This document shows, in pieces, positions 1 through 14,842 of a stretch of 64,000 nt of DNA; the stretch's first letter is position 1, and the number at the start of each line of letters is the position of its first letter. Under the pieces are notes generated by a model, which ran no database searches, was not told the origin of the DNA, and saw only the letters and a list, made by a program, of their open reading frames with translations. The stretch covers positions 2,480,001-2,544,000 of the forward strand of contig JAGKQI010000105.1 in assembly GCA_018806915.1 (NCBI GenBank), in the 5' to 3' direction. A program made the translations under genes and the position numbers. Origin of the DNA: Phytophthora colocasiae. Taxonomy: Eukaryota > Oomycota > Peronosporomycetes > Peronosporales > Peronosporaceae.

Positions 1-1
1 A

Positions 2-3000
2 GACGCAGTGGAGACTACTGTGCCCCACTTGTTCCCGAGAAAGTGGCCACATCTGCCGTCCCGAAGTCCGCTGCAATGGCACAACGATATCAATGCTGCC
101 ATTGAGTTCCTTACCCGCCTTGCTGAGTTGCCCGAGACGAGCCTAATTTATGAACCGATTGACTTAAACAAGTTTACAACCGAGATTGCAAAGCTGCTGG
201 AAATGTCAAGTGATGAAGAAACGTCCGAATCATCGTTGAACTCGGATTCTACGCTGGCAGGATTGCTAGGGTTGTTTGCTATGGGGGTCCAGCTACAATC
301 ATTTACGCTTCTGAGCAAGGCAGCGCTGCAGTTTATCGAGAAGGGTCAAGCGTTTTTGCTAGGTGGTGAAGGTGAAAACAAAGCTGGCATTTTGCGCCCG
401 GAGCTACGAAATCTATTGGACGTATACTGTTTGCGCTTGGCTAAATACGCTACTGGACCGACTCTTGCAGCTACGTTTCCTCGAGACCTGTCAGCGCAAT
501 GGAAAGTATGCTCGTATCAACCTTCTACAAGTGACGCCATTGCGACCGATGGCTTGTATTTGTACATTTTTGGGCGGTCGGGACTTCTGAAGATTGGCAC
601 TGGTAATGGAACTACCGTGCGTGATTTCGTGTACGCACACAATACTGATTATGTTCGCAGCCGTGACGCTGAACGATCATGGCTGTGCTGCATTGGTGAC
701 TCGCTCTATTGTCGCACTATTGTGATGCCCGGCCACCGTTTGGATCGTATCCCAACAAGCGACTTGCAACATGTCCAGGAAATGGTTTTAGCCCCAAATA
801 CCGCGCTAATTGGAAAAGGCACAACTGAAAGTAGTGTCTATGCGATGGTCACAGATGGTTCTGACCTGTATACGATTCGTTGCATCGATACCTTCAAGAA
901 AGCACCCTCGACCAAGTCGAGTAGCAATCGCAAGCACAGGAATCGTGCTCACAAATCGAGAAAATCTACACCAGTAGGTGAAATTGTGGCTGCTGTTCTC
1001 GGAAAAGCTGATGGAGACCCGCCGTCACACGATGTTACCCCTATTCAAGTGGGTGATCGGGTTGTTCGTGGGCCTGACTGGAAATGGTCTAACCAAGATG
1101 GAGAAATAGGTAGTCCCGGCACGGTTGAGCGTATCAGTACGTGGGGAGGTGTGAAAGGCAGTGGTGTAACTGTCCGATGGGATAAAAATCAGCGCGTGAA
1201 TACTTATCGATGGGGAGCAGAAGCGTGCTACGATTTGTACATAGTGACGGAAAAGGATGGCAAGATAATCGAACGGAAACCATTGCCGAATGAAGATAGT
1301 TCACGGCAAACGCGGGGTGACAAACAAACTGACAAAGGCAAACGGGAGAGCGAACCTGAGCCATTACCACGGCATCAATTTGTGCTGTACCGACATAAGG
1401 TGGACCAAATTACTTCCATTATGAAACTGGAAGAGGCGGACATTGATCTCTTGTTGGACCTAACACCGTCCAATGATCACCAGAAACAATGTTCCAAAGG
1501 AAGTATGGATTCTCCGAAAGGTGTGGAAACATTATCTGCTCTTCATTCTCATACAGTCACCTTGTGCACCTCGAAAACTTCGTGGATGTGCGACGGAGGC
1601 ATGGCAAGCTGCTTTGGTGACAATTCTGCTAAGCGGTATCGGTGTACGGCTGGGTGTGACTACGATTTGTGCGAATCATGCTTATTCGCTACCGTTATTG
1701 CCAAGCCATCTTGTGGATCGATTTCGGAAGGCACGACTGAAGGTGGCGAATCAACGCCTCAAACCTCCGGAACAGATGCACTCAATCCAAACACCACAAA
1801 TGCTTCTCTGGTAACTTCTATTGATTCTACTTTGCCCGAAGGCTCGGATCCCTTTTCTACTGTCGATACATCACTATTTGCTGAAAGCGAGCGCGAGATG
1901 TCGCTCAAGAAAAAAAATGGCGATAAAAAGAAACAAGCAAAACAGACAGAGGAGCAAATGGTGGATGATCTTTTCACATTCTGGTGTGGAATGTATTCGA
2001 GAAAAGAATGCCAAGTTGCTCTGAGAAGGAACGGTCTTCAGCTTAACGAAGCCTCGACGTGGCTGCACACATGTGGCGCTTATCTACGAGATCCCATGGT
2101 CGTGCCTACCGTTTCTAGTGTTGTACTCACTGCAAAACCAAAATCGGGGGCGCTAGATCCAGTCCTACTTATTGCTGGCACATTCTATGCTACCCTTGGA
2201 CAACTTTGCGTGGTTTCACCTCCAGGATTGTATACTGTCGATGACGAACACACTGACAAAGCAAAACGTGCGGCAAACTCATGTGACGCTTCCTGGTTCT
2301 TTTCGTTGGAGACGGGTGATTTGCTGTCAGACAAACCAGTTCTACTCAAAGGAATACCTGCAGGATCACCGACTTGTGTGGACATGACTCGCAGACGAAT
2401 TCTTGTTTTCTCAGGCTACTTGAATTGTCTAGAGGAATATGTGGATCACGTTGCATTGAATCAGTATCTAGTGGAAGATGGCGCAACAGTCTATGGTGAT
2501 ACGTTGGCGGACACAGGCAAAATAATCCTCTCTCAACTGACTCAACTGATGCGTAAACGAGCATCACTTCCGGCGTACAAGCATCTCAGAACAGGTTTAC
2601 AAGACATTTTGTTTCGTACAGAGCGTGAATCCGTATCGAGCGATAAGCAACCTGGAAGTAAGCCGAAAGACAGTGAAGCAAGTACGAAAACAAGAAATCG
2701 CCGGATAAAGAATGTTCGGGCTCGGTTGAAGGAGTTGGGTCGCGTTGGTGTGAAAGATCGGCCGGGTCATATTATCCCGTTTTGCGTAGATTTTGAAGAT
2801 GAGGGACTGCTTCAAATTCTCCGAGCGATAAACTACTACTGCAGAATAATTTCGGGTCAGCGAGAAAAATGCGGCGACAGTTCCCCGGGTGCTACTATAC
2901 CTACTGGCGTCAACAAATTAGTTGCAAATTTGCTGCGGATTTTGACCGAGACCGTTCAGGAGTTCGAGTTCGTGGGTGTCACAATCAGGATTTCAGAAAG

Positions 3001-6000
3001 TGACGAAAGTACGCAGCAGCTCTTTCAGGAAACTGAGTGTGCACTGAAAACTATTGCGAGCCATCTCTTTCAGAGCCAAGCTTCTGAAACACAAGAGCGA
3101 TCCGAAATAGTTCTTTCAGCTCACTTTTTACTGGCTTGGGGCGCGCGCAAGAGGATTTTCTGCTCGGATTCCCGATCAGATTTTTTCATTTCAGCATGTA
3201 GCAACGTTCTTGGTCGCTCCTCAACAAAAGGAGGTGCTCGTGCGTCACTTCCAGGAGCTTACTTCTCTCTTTTGCTGCAGCCACACGAATCGTTAGTGTT
3301 GCAAACCAAACATGATTGTAATGTGAATCTTCTGAGGCGGCTTCTGTACAGCCCAATGGACGAGGGACGTATTGCAATTGCCGATTTCGTGCCAACAGAA
3401 GACGTACAATTTTCTCGCTTCGTGGAAGTACTTTTTGCTTTGTCCAAGCTTGAGAGCAGCAGTAATGCAGAGCGGAAAAGATGGGTAGCCGATGCCAACG
3501 ACTTGCCTTTCCAGACTCCAGTAAACAAGGCATTGCTTTCTGTAATGAACTATTGCAGCGCGCGCATATACGCTGCCAACATTGAGCTACCAACAGCATC
3601 GCTGAAAGAAGTGGGAAAGGAGATAATGGAAGCAACCGCAACGTTTGAGTGTTTTGCACGATCGTGCTTTGACTGCGCTGTGGAAATACTTCGCAACCAT
3701 CAACGTTCGATCCAGAATTCGGAACCAGCCATAACAATTTCCCACAACTTACGATCATCTATTGTGGGGACAATCTTGCCCATGGTGATTGCTTTCATCC
3801 CGAATTTTCCTGAGCAATTTTCAGATGACTTTCGAGCCCATTTACGTGTTTTGATGAATATTCTCGATACAGTTGCCTGGTCCGAAAAGATGGCATCGAC
3901 GGAGCAGAAGAATGAAGGCGGTGAAGCTGCAATTTTGGGGGGATACCAAGTAGTGGAGACACCGCATCCTTACAGCCACACCCAGCCAATGTTTCGTCGT
4001 GTAGTGCGCATTCCAGGTGCGAGTGTGCTGCACTTTGAGTTCGACCCACGCTGCCGAACTTCGGGTGAAGCCGACATCGTATTCGTTACGTCTGGATTGG
4101 CATGGTATCAGGCCGATCGCCTACCCTACGGGGATGTTGGTTTTGGTGAGGATGGTGGATGCTTTTTTGGATCTTATTCCCGGGGAAACTGGCCTGCTGG
4201 AGGACTTACAATAGTAGGAGATACTGCGACGGTCATGCTGTGTACTACAACTCAAGGTCGCGGTGGTGCTGCAGACAAACAGCGATGGGGTCTCAAGTGT
4301 ACCGTGCGTGGTCTATTCGACTGGCCATGCTCCTCTTGGTTATTAGAACTGGGATGTGGCGCGGCAAACGCCTGCAGTGTCATTGGAGATAAACTATTGC
4401 GTGGACTTCCCTCACAAAGTGCCGAAAAGTTGTGCCAGTCCTGGGCAATGCAGGGGCAGCTGTTTAATTTACCAGTGTCCAGTTGCGATGTACTAAAAGT
4501 AGGCAAGTGGAAACTGATTGACGATATTGTAGACCGTACTGGTCGAGGGGAAGCATTCTTTTCGACTCTAGCAAAGTACACGCGACTTCGTAGTTTGCCG
4601 CCTCGATTGGCAACAGCGCGGTGGGTAAAAGCTCTTCAAGAAGCCGCCGCAGCTCTTTTGGTACGTTCAGACTACCGACATCTAACTACGTGGCTCAATT
4701 GTATCGAAAATGGTGAAGTGGTATCCAAAGATCATGAATACCTACTTTTTCAGCCTATTGCGATTGAGCTGGGAAAACTGGAGCGGTGGATGCTGCGCCA
4801 GGTCCAACTGGTTAATGAATGGCACTATCTACGAATGGATGAAGTGAGCCTCGATGAATTGATGGAACGTTATGGGGATAATTTGGCTCGACTTTCCGAG
4901 CTATGTCAACTGAAGGGGGTGGTCTTCAAGAAAGACGATATGACAGGATGTGTCAACAAAATTCACGACCTTCTTGTGAAGGAAATTACATTCCAACTGG
5001 AGAAAAATACTAGTCAACCTTCTGGTTCGCATGAAGCCGTTGCTGATGTTGTGTCAACTAAAGCACAATTCTTGCTAACAAGGTGGCAAAAACACGCTGA
5101 ACATTGCAACATCTTTCTGGAGTCTGTCTTGGAGCCAGTTTACCCTGCAGTTACAGAAGGCATGACCGACCTAGGGAAGTTTTTGTGTAGCTCAGTGACC
5201 ATATCTGCTCTCCAAGAATGCGCAGTGGTACATTCTAATCGCTTGGAATCCCGTTTAGCTGGTGTGGAGTATTGCAAAAGCGCGATTGAAGGTTTACACA
5301 ACAAGGAGATGGCTCAGTTCTTCGTCGGACGTGTCCTTCATGCTGTCCCTTCGAGTGATATGGTGCACGATGACGGGATATTCTCTGGATGCGCTTTGGC
5401 TGATCCTACCCTCCTCGCCAAAATGATGGCCTCGTAAGTACTTTCTTGGGAAACGATAATGATAAAACTACAAGTACTAACTGCTGCTCTTTACGTCTAC
5501 AGGCTTCATTCTTACGCGGATACAATTGGATCGGTTTCGGCGTCAACAGATGAATTATCCACGTTCCGTGTCGTGGCTTTGGCTGATATCTGGAATTGTG
5601 CGCATTCGTTAAATAGCGCCCCAAAACGTCTTCTCGGCCTAGAGGAAGTTTCACAATTGGTAGTCACCCTGGCCAAAGCTGTGAACGCCAATGCCGCGGC
5701 ATTCCATTGCGAAGCAGACGATTTAGTTCCGAATCGTACAGATCCGCGGGAAGTCAACGGGCAAATTTACGACGCTGCATGGATTTTACTGAGGCTGCTT
5801 GCAGAAGAGGTGTACGAAAATTGCTCTGGTAGCGAGATCTTTAGTCCAGCACAAAAGCAGTCGCTGGAGAAAGTGTTCAGCCAACTTCGCAGACTGTACG
5901 AACACTTCGCAGCTAAGGACACTGAAGGGGCAAATGCTCGTACATCACACGAGCAATACTGGGTCGATGTAACTTCCGAAGAAGCTATGTTTCGCCTTGT

Positions 6001-9000
6001 GTGCACAATGGCGAGCAAGATTGGTGTTCTACATCAGTGGCCTGAAGCTTTCGTATGGTGGATTCAGACTACTATCGATCTAGTGGCCAGTCCTAGCTCT
6101 CCATCTCGTCTACATGTGGCAGGTACACGCCTCATACGTTACGCGATAGAGTTGCTTGGTGACGCAGTGTTCGATCTTGAAGTGATTGTTGAAGCTGGGA
6201 AAGTTTCTTTTGGGTTGGATATTCAGAATATCATGTTAAAGAGAGTTGGGGCTATTGTATCCCCCCTCCCAGATACAAGTGGTGCTGGACAGGGAGATGA
6301 AACCGAGGGTACACATGACCAGACCGCTACTCACTGTGTTGTGATTTTCCAAAACGAGCTGGGACCTGAGAAGTTAGTAGACGCAGCTAGTACTGTGGGA
6401 GAGCCTGATCTTAGTTCTTTGAAGATCCCAGTCGATGCTGATGCTGGCAAGGGTGCTGTGGAAAAGGCAGTTTCGGAAGCGATGACGGAGTGCACTGCTG
6501 CACAGGCCACGATGAAACATCCAAGTGTCCGGTGTGACGGGTGTAATCAAAGTCCTCTACGTGGCTTTCGGTTTAAGTGCTTCACGTGTCCGAACTACGA
6601 TTTGTGCACGACCTGTTACATGAACCAAACGCATAGCATGGATCATCCTTTTGTGCGTTTGAGAGACACGGCTGGAGCTGGTGGTGACTTGCTGCAAGCA
6701 CGATCAAAAGGTGGAGGTATTGTTCCCGAGACAGCATTAGTCGGGTCAAGACCGTGGAAAGGTAACCTTCTTTGCGTACTACTTGAATCTAAAGGCTTTG
6801 TTGTGTACAGTTCCGGTAGCCAACGCGAATGTTGCGATTCCGCCACCGCTCTCGCGCAACTTGGTTTCTTAGTGACTGTTGCTCGTGTGGACGATATAGA
6901 TGGCGTGAATTCGTTGCACGACTGGGAAAGCAAGATCCAGCTGTCGTTAGAGCCTGGTTCTTCCCGCCTCTCACAACGGCGTTCATCAACGTCATCTGAT
7001 AGGAGTTCATCCAGAAGAACAGGTCAAGATGTTATCAACGCCTTTAACAGGAAGGCGGCTGCAGCCAACATTCAAACTGGACGAAATGGTCGCGAAGTCG
7101 ACGATAAGCGGGCTCTTGCTTCCGAGATGGTTGGTGTATTGCGTCTCTGCGTATCTAGCCGACCTACAATGGAAAAGTGGCGAAGCAGATCTCTACAAGT
7201 ACTCACTGAAGTACTCGAAGACGCACCAAACCATCTTGGTACCGGCATCATTTTACATCCCGATCGTTACGACACGTATTGTGAAGCATTGGGTGCGACT
7301 CAAGTTCTTGGTGGATTCCGTGAGGTGTTACGCGTAGGGGGAAGTGTTTCGATGTCGAGTTACGCAGCTGACAAAGCAAAAGGTGTCCACACAGGTGTGA
7401 TTTATTCTTATACTTTTGGCAACGAAGATCTTGTGGTTGCGAATGTGGATGCCACACCGGAAGTTTCTGGAAATGTAGAACCAGGAACTGACGATGACGT
7501 TTGTTTTTGGAAACGCACTGTCTCGGAAGTGAAAGTAGTAAGTGATGTCCGTCTCGACGAAGGCACTATCCAATTACTTGAGCCCCTCGTGGCTCCATTT
7601 TGCACTGTGATCAGACAAATATACAAGTGGACAACCAAAGTAGAAGATGATGACAACGATGCCGCGTCATCCTTGCTCCGTTGGGAGTTAGCTTGCGCTC
7701 TTATGCAGTCGTTTTCGTCAATGGTTGCTGCCTGGCCATCCCTCTTCGATAATCAGGTGATTTCTGTAAGTGTCAACGCTATGCGGGTTACTATAGAATG
7801 AGTTTTTAACATTTTTGTGGTGATTTACGTGCTTTCTAGACGAATGGCAATATCCCCGCGATTCTTTTTCAGCTTGCGCAGATGTGCGTGCGGGATATGA
7901 AAATGGACGACATCGCGGAAATGCGGTCTTTACTTTGGAAGATGGAATGGATTCGCTCACGAAACCTGCACTTTTCGCTCGCAACACGACCAATTTCATC
8001 GAGTACATTATCTGCCTGCGACGAGAAAGCGAATATCCTTCGTCCCTCAACTCAGGTAATCGATGATCCTCCGGTTTTTGTTGAAGGTTCGCAGGCACTA
8101 CCCGACCCGTCCGAGTACTTTTACGATCTGTACGCGTTCTCATCGCGCGCTGATCTTCCACAGCATTCTGGCCGGAATAAAATGTTGGAGTACTGGGAGA
8201 AAAATGTTATCCCAGCGATTGAGACGTACGTGTCAGGATCATTTAAGAGCTACGAGATGGATTACTTTTTCGCTCAACTTCGTGAGCCACTGCGAGAAGG
8301 CAATTCGGCTGCAGCACTGAAAATTGCTTTCACATTGTGTGATGGACACGTACCTTCAGGTTGCCACTACCCAGACCCAGACACAGATTGGTCTGCTTTA
8401 CAAATTGATGATGTGGAAGTAGGTGGCCGTTACGTGATTGCTTCTGAGAATGTGGACGTTGCAGGCTGGCCACGAGATATGATGTGGACGTTGGGTCACT
8501 CTGGGGCAGTTCGACTGGTTAACCCATCAGGTATGGTATTGCTTCAAGTGATTAATCCCATGACTGCAACGAGTGAATATTGGTGGTACCATGTTGATAC
8601 TCTACGCTCGGCATCATCGGGAATTTGCATGTCGGAGCAATCAGTAATTGATTTTGAGACCAGTAGATCGCGACTGCAGACGATGAATCAGCAACTCATT
8701 TACAGTATTGCTCGGAAGACCGTATTTGACCTTCTTCAAGTCGCGCCAGAGAATGCTATGAAGCTGTCGATTGAGACTAGGAAAACAAGCCTAGCCAGAA
8801 CAAGCTCGTCGCCTTTCCCTATGCCATCTGTATCCTCGATGCTGCATCCTCCAACGTCGACGGTGCAGCTAGCCACACCACTTCCCAAGGACCTCGAGAA
8901 TCGTTATAATCTAGCTGACCTGCTTAGGCTTGCAGCAGCAGCTAATCTCGGGTGCCCGGATAGTTTGCTGTCTTCTGAGTCGAGTTACAACTTCGATTCG

Positions 9001-12000
9001 ATGATCAGCGCCACAGATAGTGGAGGAAAAATCTACATGAGGCCACGGATTGCTCCTAAAGCGACATTGATCTCGGTTTTACAAGCTGTATTGAACAAAC
9101 AGTTTGAACGAGCAGCCGCAAGTCCCACACCACCTGTAATGGACCGATCTACTTCTTACGACGAGAACGCGAGTGTGATGGTGACGATGCCAGCAAAGAA
9201 GCACAAAAAGCGGGGGAAACAAGGTGGTCTTGCCGGCAAACTAGCAGCGGCGTCTGGTGGCTCCTCTTCAGCTGCAGGTGGGACTTCATCATTTTCATCT
9301 ACGCCACCAAGTGATACTATAACATCGTTGAGGCCTACGCAACCAAAGCTGCAGCAACCTGAGGTCTTCCCTGCAGTTTCCACACGGAAGTATCGATATC
9401 TGCTGATGGAAGCTTTGCTGGAGGAGCTAAATGTCTGTCTCGATTTGTCCAGTTCCTTCTTGAGGACTCGTTCGTTCATGGTTACCAGCAAGAACCCTCC
9501 ACAGCCCCTAGTCCTCGTGCATGTTCCGGATGCGACCTGTCTGGTGCTGTCTTTCGCCGTCCACCCAGTCCTTATGGACCTTCCAGCAGGAAGTAGCTTG
9601 GAGTTTTTCCGCGACGAGCGGTGCACAGATCGTTTTTTTGGATACTTTGCAGACAAACGTGGGCTTAGTTATCTGCCTCCACTTGTCGTTCCGGGTGATC
9701 GCTGCTACGTTCGAATGTCCCAAGGAACGTATGCTCGATACAAGTTTCGTGTGGACGCGTTAACTGCTGATTTTGGATTGGCGCTCTGGTTGTGCGAAGA
9801 GATCTACCAGAAGTTGTTATCTGTGCAACTTTCCCATTACGAAGTGGAAACGGTCCTGACCAATGCATTGACTGCACTGGCGGACTATCTTATTGCTACA
9901 AGTACCTGTCTTCCGTCCAATGCGAAGACTGCTGTTTACCAGATCACCGGGAAGTTGATCAATTTTGCGTTGGGTAAGGGTGCGATGCACGCTGTTCCAA
10001 TAGCAAAACTGTCGTGCCTGGTCAAAGAGCTTACGTTTGTGTACGACAATGAGCGCACAACACAAAAAGGTCTGTATTCACTGTTTACACAACAACTAGC
10101 AGAACTTATCTCCCTGGTTGAAGAAGTATCTTCTTTAAAGGGCGGGTCTTCATCAATACTCGGCGGGACATGGTGGAAAGAGTTTGTACGCATGGCAGTA
10201 TTTACAAGAGTTCTGGCACAAGGCAAACGAGAAATCGCAACCCCTGACGCCTTCAAGCGAATTTACTGTGGTCGTGCGCCTATCCGCGAAATTCATAGTG
10301 CGCACAATTCCCTCGCTACTCGCGACTTGTTTAGTGAAAGGATTATCTTCTTGCAAAATCTCCCTCGTACCACTAATGTGGCAGACTTAGAGGCAGCCAT
10401 ATCTCGGTTTCTTGTACATCTGGCTTTGGAAGAGTGTGGCGAGGCGGACGATCAAAACGTGTCTTCTGCTGCTGCGGTTACTCGATTTGGTATTGTTGCT
10501 GATGTCCTCTACATGCCGGTGGATACTACGGGGGAGACGAAGGGCTACGCCTTTGTGGACATTGGTCGAGCTGATGTTATCGCCAACCTACTTACTCGAA
10601 TTCCCTGCGATATTTTCACTTTTGAAGGAGGGAGTCCTTCAGTTGAAGACACAGAACTGCTTGCCAAAATTGAAGCTGTTTGCCGACCTCCAGAGAGCGT
10701 GAGTATCAAATCAAACGATGGAAGTGATGCTTGTTCCGGCGATGGTGCAGACCCTAGCGACAATGTTTGGACATGCAGTGTATGCACGCTGGAAAATTCG
10801 CTATCGGACGCAGAATGCGTCGCTTGTGGCTCGCCAATACCACCAGAGATGGCAAATTTGGCCCGGGAAATTCAGGCTCAATCTCAGACCCCTTCAACGC
10901 ACCAACGAACAACCGACACGGAGGATATTGGCGCTACGGGCTGGGCATGTGAGGCATGCACTTTTGTTAACAGTTGGGCAACCACGAATTGCGATGCCTG
11001 CACAATGGAGCGAAGCGCTGATTTAATTCCACCAGCTACTAATACCGAAGTGAACTCCCAAGGCAATGATGAGACGACGCCAAACTTTGAGGACCATGCG
11101 GATAATGGCCATTACAAACTGAGTGCTGCTCGGTTTGTTGAAATAGTTCGTGTAGCTGACGAGGCTGACGAAGTGCCTGCTCAAGTGATTGATTTCCTGC
11201 TTCACTTGTTCCACTGTGATTCAAGCGAGACAGAAACCTGCGGTATGACCGATATGTCGGCAGGATTGTACTGTATCCTCCAACGAGGAACTGCTCAATA
11301 TGACTCATCACACGAGATGAAGGTATCCGTGGACGCTTTCGCTGAGTTAATAGGCGTGGGGTGGAATGGAAACTTGTCTGGCGAGGAGCGCATGAAAATG
11401 TTAACTTCGACAAAGGCTGCATCAAAGGTCGAAGAGAAGCCTCTGGAAGTGTACAAGTGGATGCGCTCCTCGGGCTATGATCTTCAATTTGAGCTGAGTT
11501 ATTTCGCCACGGTGAATGATGCAATGGAAGCACAAGCAAAATGGACACACCAAATGGATTGCCAACTTATTGCAGTGTGTCGGGATCTTAGCAACAAGAT
11601 GGGTGTCCTCACCCTGACGGAATTATGCCCAAGCCACGTGAGAGCGAAGGATGCGTCTGAATACTCGCTATTGTCTTTACTTCAAACGCGCGACCTACGG
11701 CTTCGATTTGCCGTACTTCAATCCCTCAACAAGTTACTGATGACATCCTTGCCTCTTGTAAACCTTCGCCCATGGAGTGACCCGAGTTCTTTGCGCAGCC
11801 GCATCGTATCGATACGCCAGTTAATTTTCCCTGGTGTGAAAATCCGGTTTTTCTCTCAGACACAAGATAACGCAACTGTGGCGCAATCGATTTTCGTTGA
11901 TACGAATGTAAAACGACCCATGGTGACGATTGACCGACGGAAAGTTGCAAGCAAACGTGGAGGGATTAATGCTAGCTCTAGCGAAGTGGCAGCTTCGATG

Positions 12001-13203
12001 ACAGCTCTACGCGACCCGAAAAAATCTCTTTTTGCGTCTACGATGAGTCAGCTCAGCACGATTTCCCCGTCACTCCTGCGGGCTAAACGACCCACGGGCG
12101 CCAGTGATCCATTCATATCATTTATCGTCATCTTCGCAGGAGAAAATGTAGTGGGTGAAGGAGGACCATATCGTCAGCTCTTTAATGACCTCTCAAATGA
12201 GCTCCTGGCCAGCGGAAATCCGTTGTTCATTCCGACACAAAACAACGTGATGAAGGCTGGAGAGTTCCGCGAGCGCTACATGCCTAAGCCCAGCAGCACA
12301 TCCAAGGAACTACTGCAAATGTTCGAGTTTGTCGGTATTCTAATGGGGTGCTGTCTACGCACAGGCGTTCGACTCAACCTTCGCTTGGCACCTCTCGTGT
12401 GGAAGATGATAGTGAAACAGAGTCTGGTGCTGGTGGACCTCGAAAGTGTGGACCACTCACTCTGCGAAAGTCTGAAGTTCCTCGAGGAGCTAGCTGCTTC
12501 CCCCAGCGAAAACCCCAATGAGGTGCTCTACGATTCATTTACGACAACTCTCAGCGATGGTACAATTGTGGAGCTTAAGACTGGAGGCCAACAGATTCAG
12601 GTGACCAAGACAAATGTGAAAGAGTACATTCGACTTGTCAAGGCGACGCGTTTACAAGAATGTAAACCGCAAGTTGATGCCATGCTACGCGGGCTCGGCA
12701 AGATTGTACCAATTCAGTTGCTGCAAATTTGTGTGTGGTCGGAATTGCAACAATGGGTAAGCGGCAGTCTTGAAATCGATATCGAACTTTTGAAGCGCCA
12801 CACCCGATATTCCTCAGGCATGAGTCCTGAACAATTCCCACATCTTGAGATGTTCTGGAAGGTGCTGTCAGGATTTAGTGCGGAGAACAAGCGGCGATTT
12901 ATTAATTTCGCGTGGGGCCAAGATACTCTTCCTGTCGACGACGCCGAATTCGATCGCACCCACACACGCCTTCTCATCAAGGCACCCCCTCAAGATACTG
13001 GAGTAAACCAAGACGCATTGTTGCCCAAGGCCGACACATGCTTCTTCAATATCGAGCTGCCTATATACTCGAGTGAGGACATCATGCGGGAAAAACTGCT
13101 TCTAGCGATTACGCTGTGCACAAGTCTCGATGGCGATGACCAGACAGCTGGCCATGATATTTATTATGCTGGCGACGAGATCGATGACGATGGCATGGAG
13201 TAA
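2..13203 (+). CDS. Giant HECT-type E3 ubiquitin ligase, 5'-partial
   Basis: This is a HECT ligase, which takes ubiquitin from an E2 onto its own cysteine and passes it to substrates. The frame is open from base 2, so the gene starts upstream; at least 4352 residues are present. Exons are 2-5433, 5503-7765 and 7840-13203. Intron 1 has a TACTAAC branch site; intron 2 could instead end at 7872, also in frame. Counting from the first codon: MIB/HERC2 domain about 350-418, ZZ zinc finger 527-563, UBA-like segment 652-690, CUB-like segment 1320-1405, second ZZ finger 2152-2195, RRM-like fold 3400-3470, two RanBP2-type C4 fingers near 3540 and 3598, and HECT domain 3985-4352. The catalytic cysteine lies in the C-terminal DTCFFN motif (codon 13039-13041). 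The architecture recalls HERC2/HECTD4-class ligases; exact orthology is not claimed. The frame is intact. The 3' end converges on the LRR gene. Confidence 0.93.
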
Positions 13204-13324
13204 GGCGGGTTGATATGTTGCATGATTAGTACTTCGAAAGAGTACACCTACGGAGGAAACGAAGATAAAAGATAAAACACTCGGGTTGCACATTGGAAAC
13301 TCATTATTGTGTGAACATGGCAGA

Positions 13325-14842
13325 TCAGAACGTGACCTGTAAATCAGGATATCTCTCCTTGATCGCTGCTGCAGCTTCCTTCGTAATGCTAGTGCAAAGC
13401 AATTCGTTATTGTAAATAACCTGGTACTACGTAGTATCACACAATACTACCGGAGATAACTTACGTTGTGTAGCGGAAGTCAATCTTCTTGAGGCGCTTC
13501 CGTTCAGGCTCAGGATTTTCGTCAGGAGAAGGTTGTGGCGTGGCTGAGTCAAGAAGTTCATTTCTAGCACCCATTTTTGCATGGATCGCAGCAACAATAG
13601 CCTAACCATGCCATGCGGTGAAGTGAGTAAAATGTCCTTCTGCGAAGGACCGCATATCTATCAGAAAGACTTACATCAGCCGACACGCTCTTGACGCCGC
13701 ACAGATTCAGCTCCTGTAAGTATCTGGCTTCGGAACCGAGGAAGCGGAGTAATTGGTCGCTATGGTGTGAAATAGACACACATACGCTGGTGAGTCGACA
13801 GTATTTCCAAATTCAAGTCGATCTGAGCTCACGTGATCGCAATATTCCAGTGTAAACACAAGCGCGACACCGACTCGCGCTTCTTAAGTAGTGCAATCAA
13901 TGCTTCGTCCGAGATGGCACAGTAGCCAACGCTCAAGCTATGCAGCTTCCGACATTTGGCCATGATAGTCTTGATCGTTCTGCAACCAGATAATTTCACG
14001 TTAGCACAGCATTCCAGCCACTTTATCGACTTTGACACGTACAGATCGGTCACTGGATGCCCCGAAATGTGGACTTTCGTGAACTTGGAATGATTTGGAT
14101 GCTTCTCAATAAGCTTCGTGATGCCTGGGATCGTCATGTTGAAGTTACCTCCGACATCAATGCTCTGCAGCACACACGTGGCTCAGATATCTTTCACACG
14201 CGCACGGCTCTAAACGACACGCACCTGCAGCTTCGGTGCATGCTTTCGCAGATGGTCCAGCGAGACATCAGTCAACTTGCGGCAGTTCTCGATGTTCAGC
14301 TCCTTGATTTCTGTCCAGCACAGCAAAAGCACTAAACTCACAAAAAAAAACTTTTTGACGTCGCACTTTTAAGATGTTCCGCACCTGGACAATTCTTTAG
14401 CAGCATCTCCACCGCATCATCCGTGAGACGGAAACATCCCGAGAAATTGACCGAGTGTAGCTTGGGGCATGTCTTCGACAGCTAAAAATGACAATAAACA
14501 ACCTTCAAATGAAATTTACCGTCTCGACAGCTCCAGAGGCATTCAAAGTCTCACCATCTCGACAAAAACGGTCGATATCTTCGCTCCAATAATCTCAACG
14601 CGCGTCATACTCGAGTGGAAGAAGCTCATGGGTAACGTGTCATCGCCCAACCGTCCACCGCGCAATAAAGCCCGGATCACCTCCTGCTTGGCTTTATGCG
14701 TACGCGACTTAGACGGATCGCCAATACGATGCGCACGCTCCAGCGTCTTCTCATTAAGGATCACATCCAGCTGACGCGGCGCCTTGGAGATGAACTTCAG
14801 CACCATCTTGTCCAGCGGGGACACCTCCCGACGGAACGCCAT
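13325..14842 (-). CDS. Leucine-rich-repeat protein (AMN1/FBXL-like repeats), seven exons
   Basis: Seven exons joined by GT-AG introns give a 362-residue protein: 14842-14555, 14481-14385, 14310-14225, 14164-13833, 13759-13675, 13601-13465 and 13388-13325. Phases agree at every junction. The body is a run of about 26-residue cysteine-containing LRRs, with repeated signatures such as [26 protein letters not shown] and LQELNLCG. These are the F-box/AMN1 type that build curved protein-binding surfaces. No F-box is visible; the first 90 residues are basic and unassigned. A short acidic/basic linker ([16 protein letters not shown]) precedes the last repeat. The ATG at 14842 was chosen because the frame further upstream has only a GTG. 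The gene is divergent from the SPX transporter and convergent with the HECT ligase. The role is unknown; a ubiquitin-ligase adaptor or scaffold is a guess from repeat type alone. The last two introns are the least certain. Confidence 0.82.

Noticed and set aside
3186..3758. 190-codon antisense frame within the HECT gene
   Set aside because: It is opposite to a strongly supported coding frame, has no recognisable domain, and is the expected shadow of codon bias.
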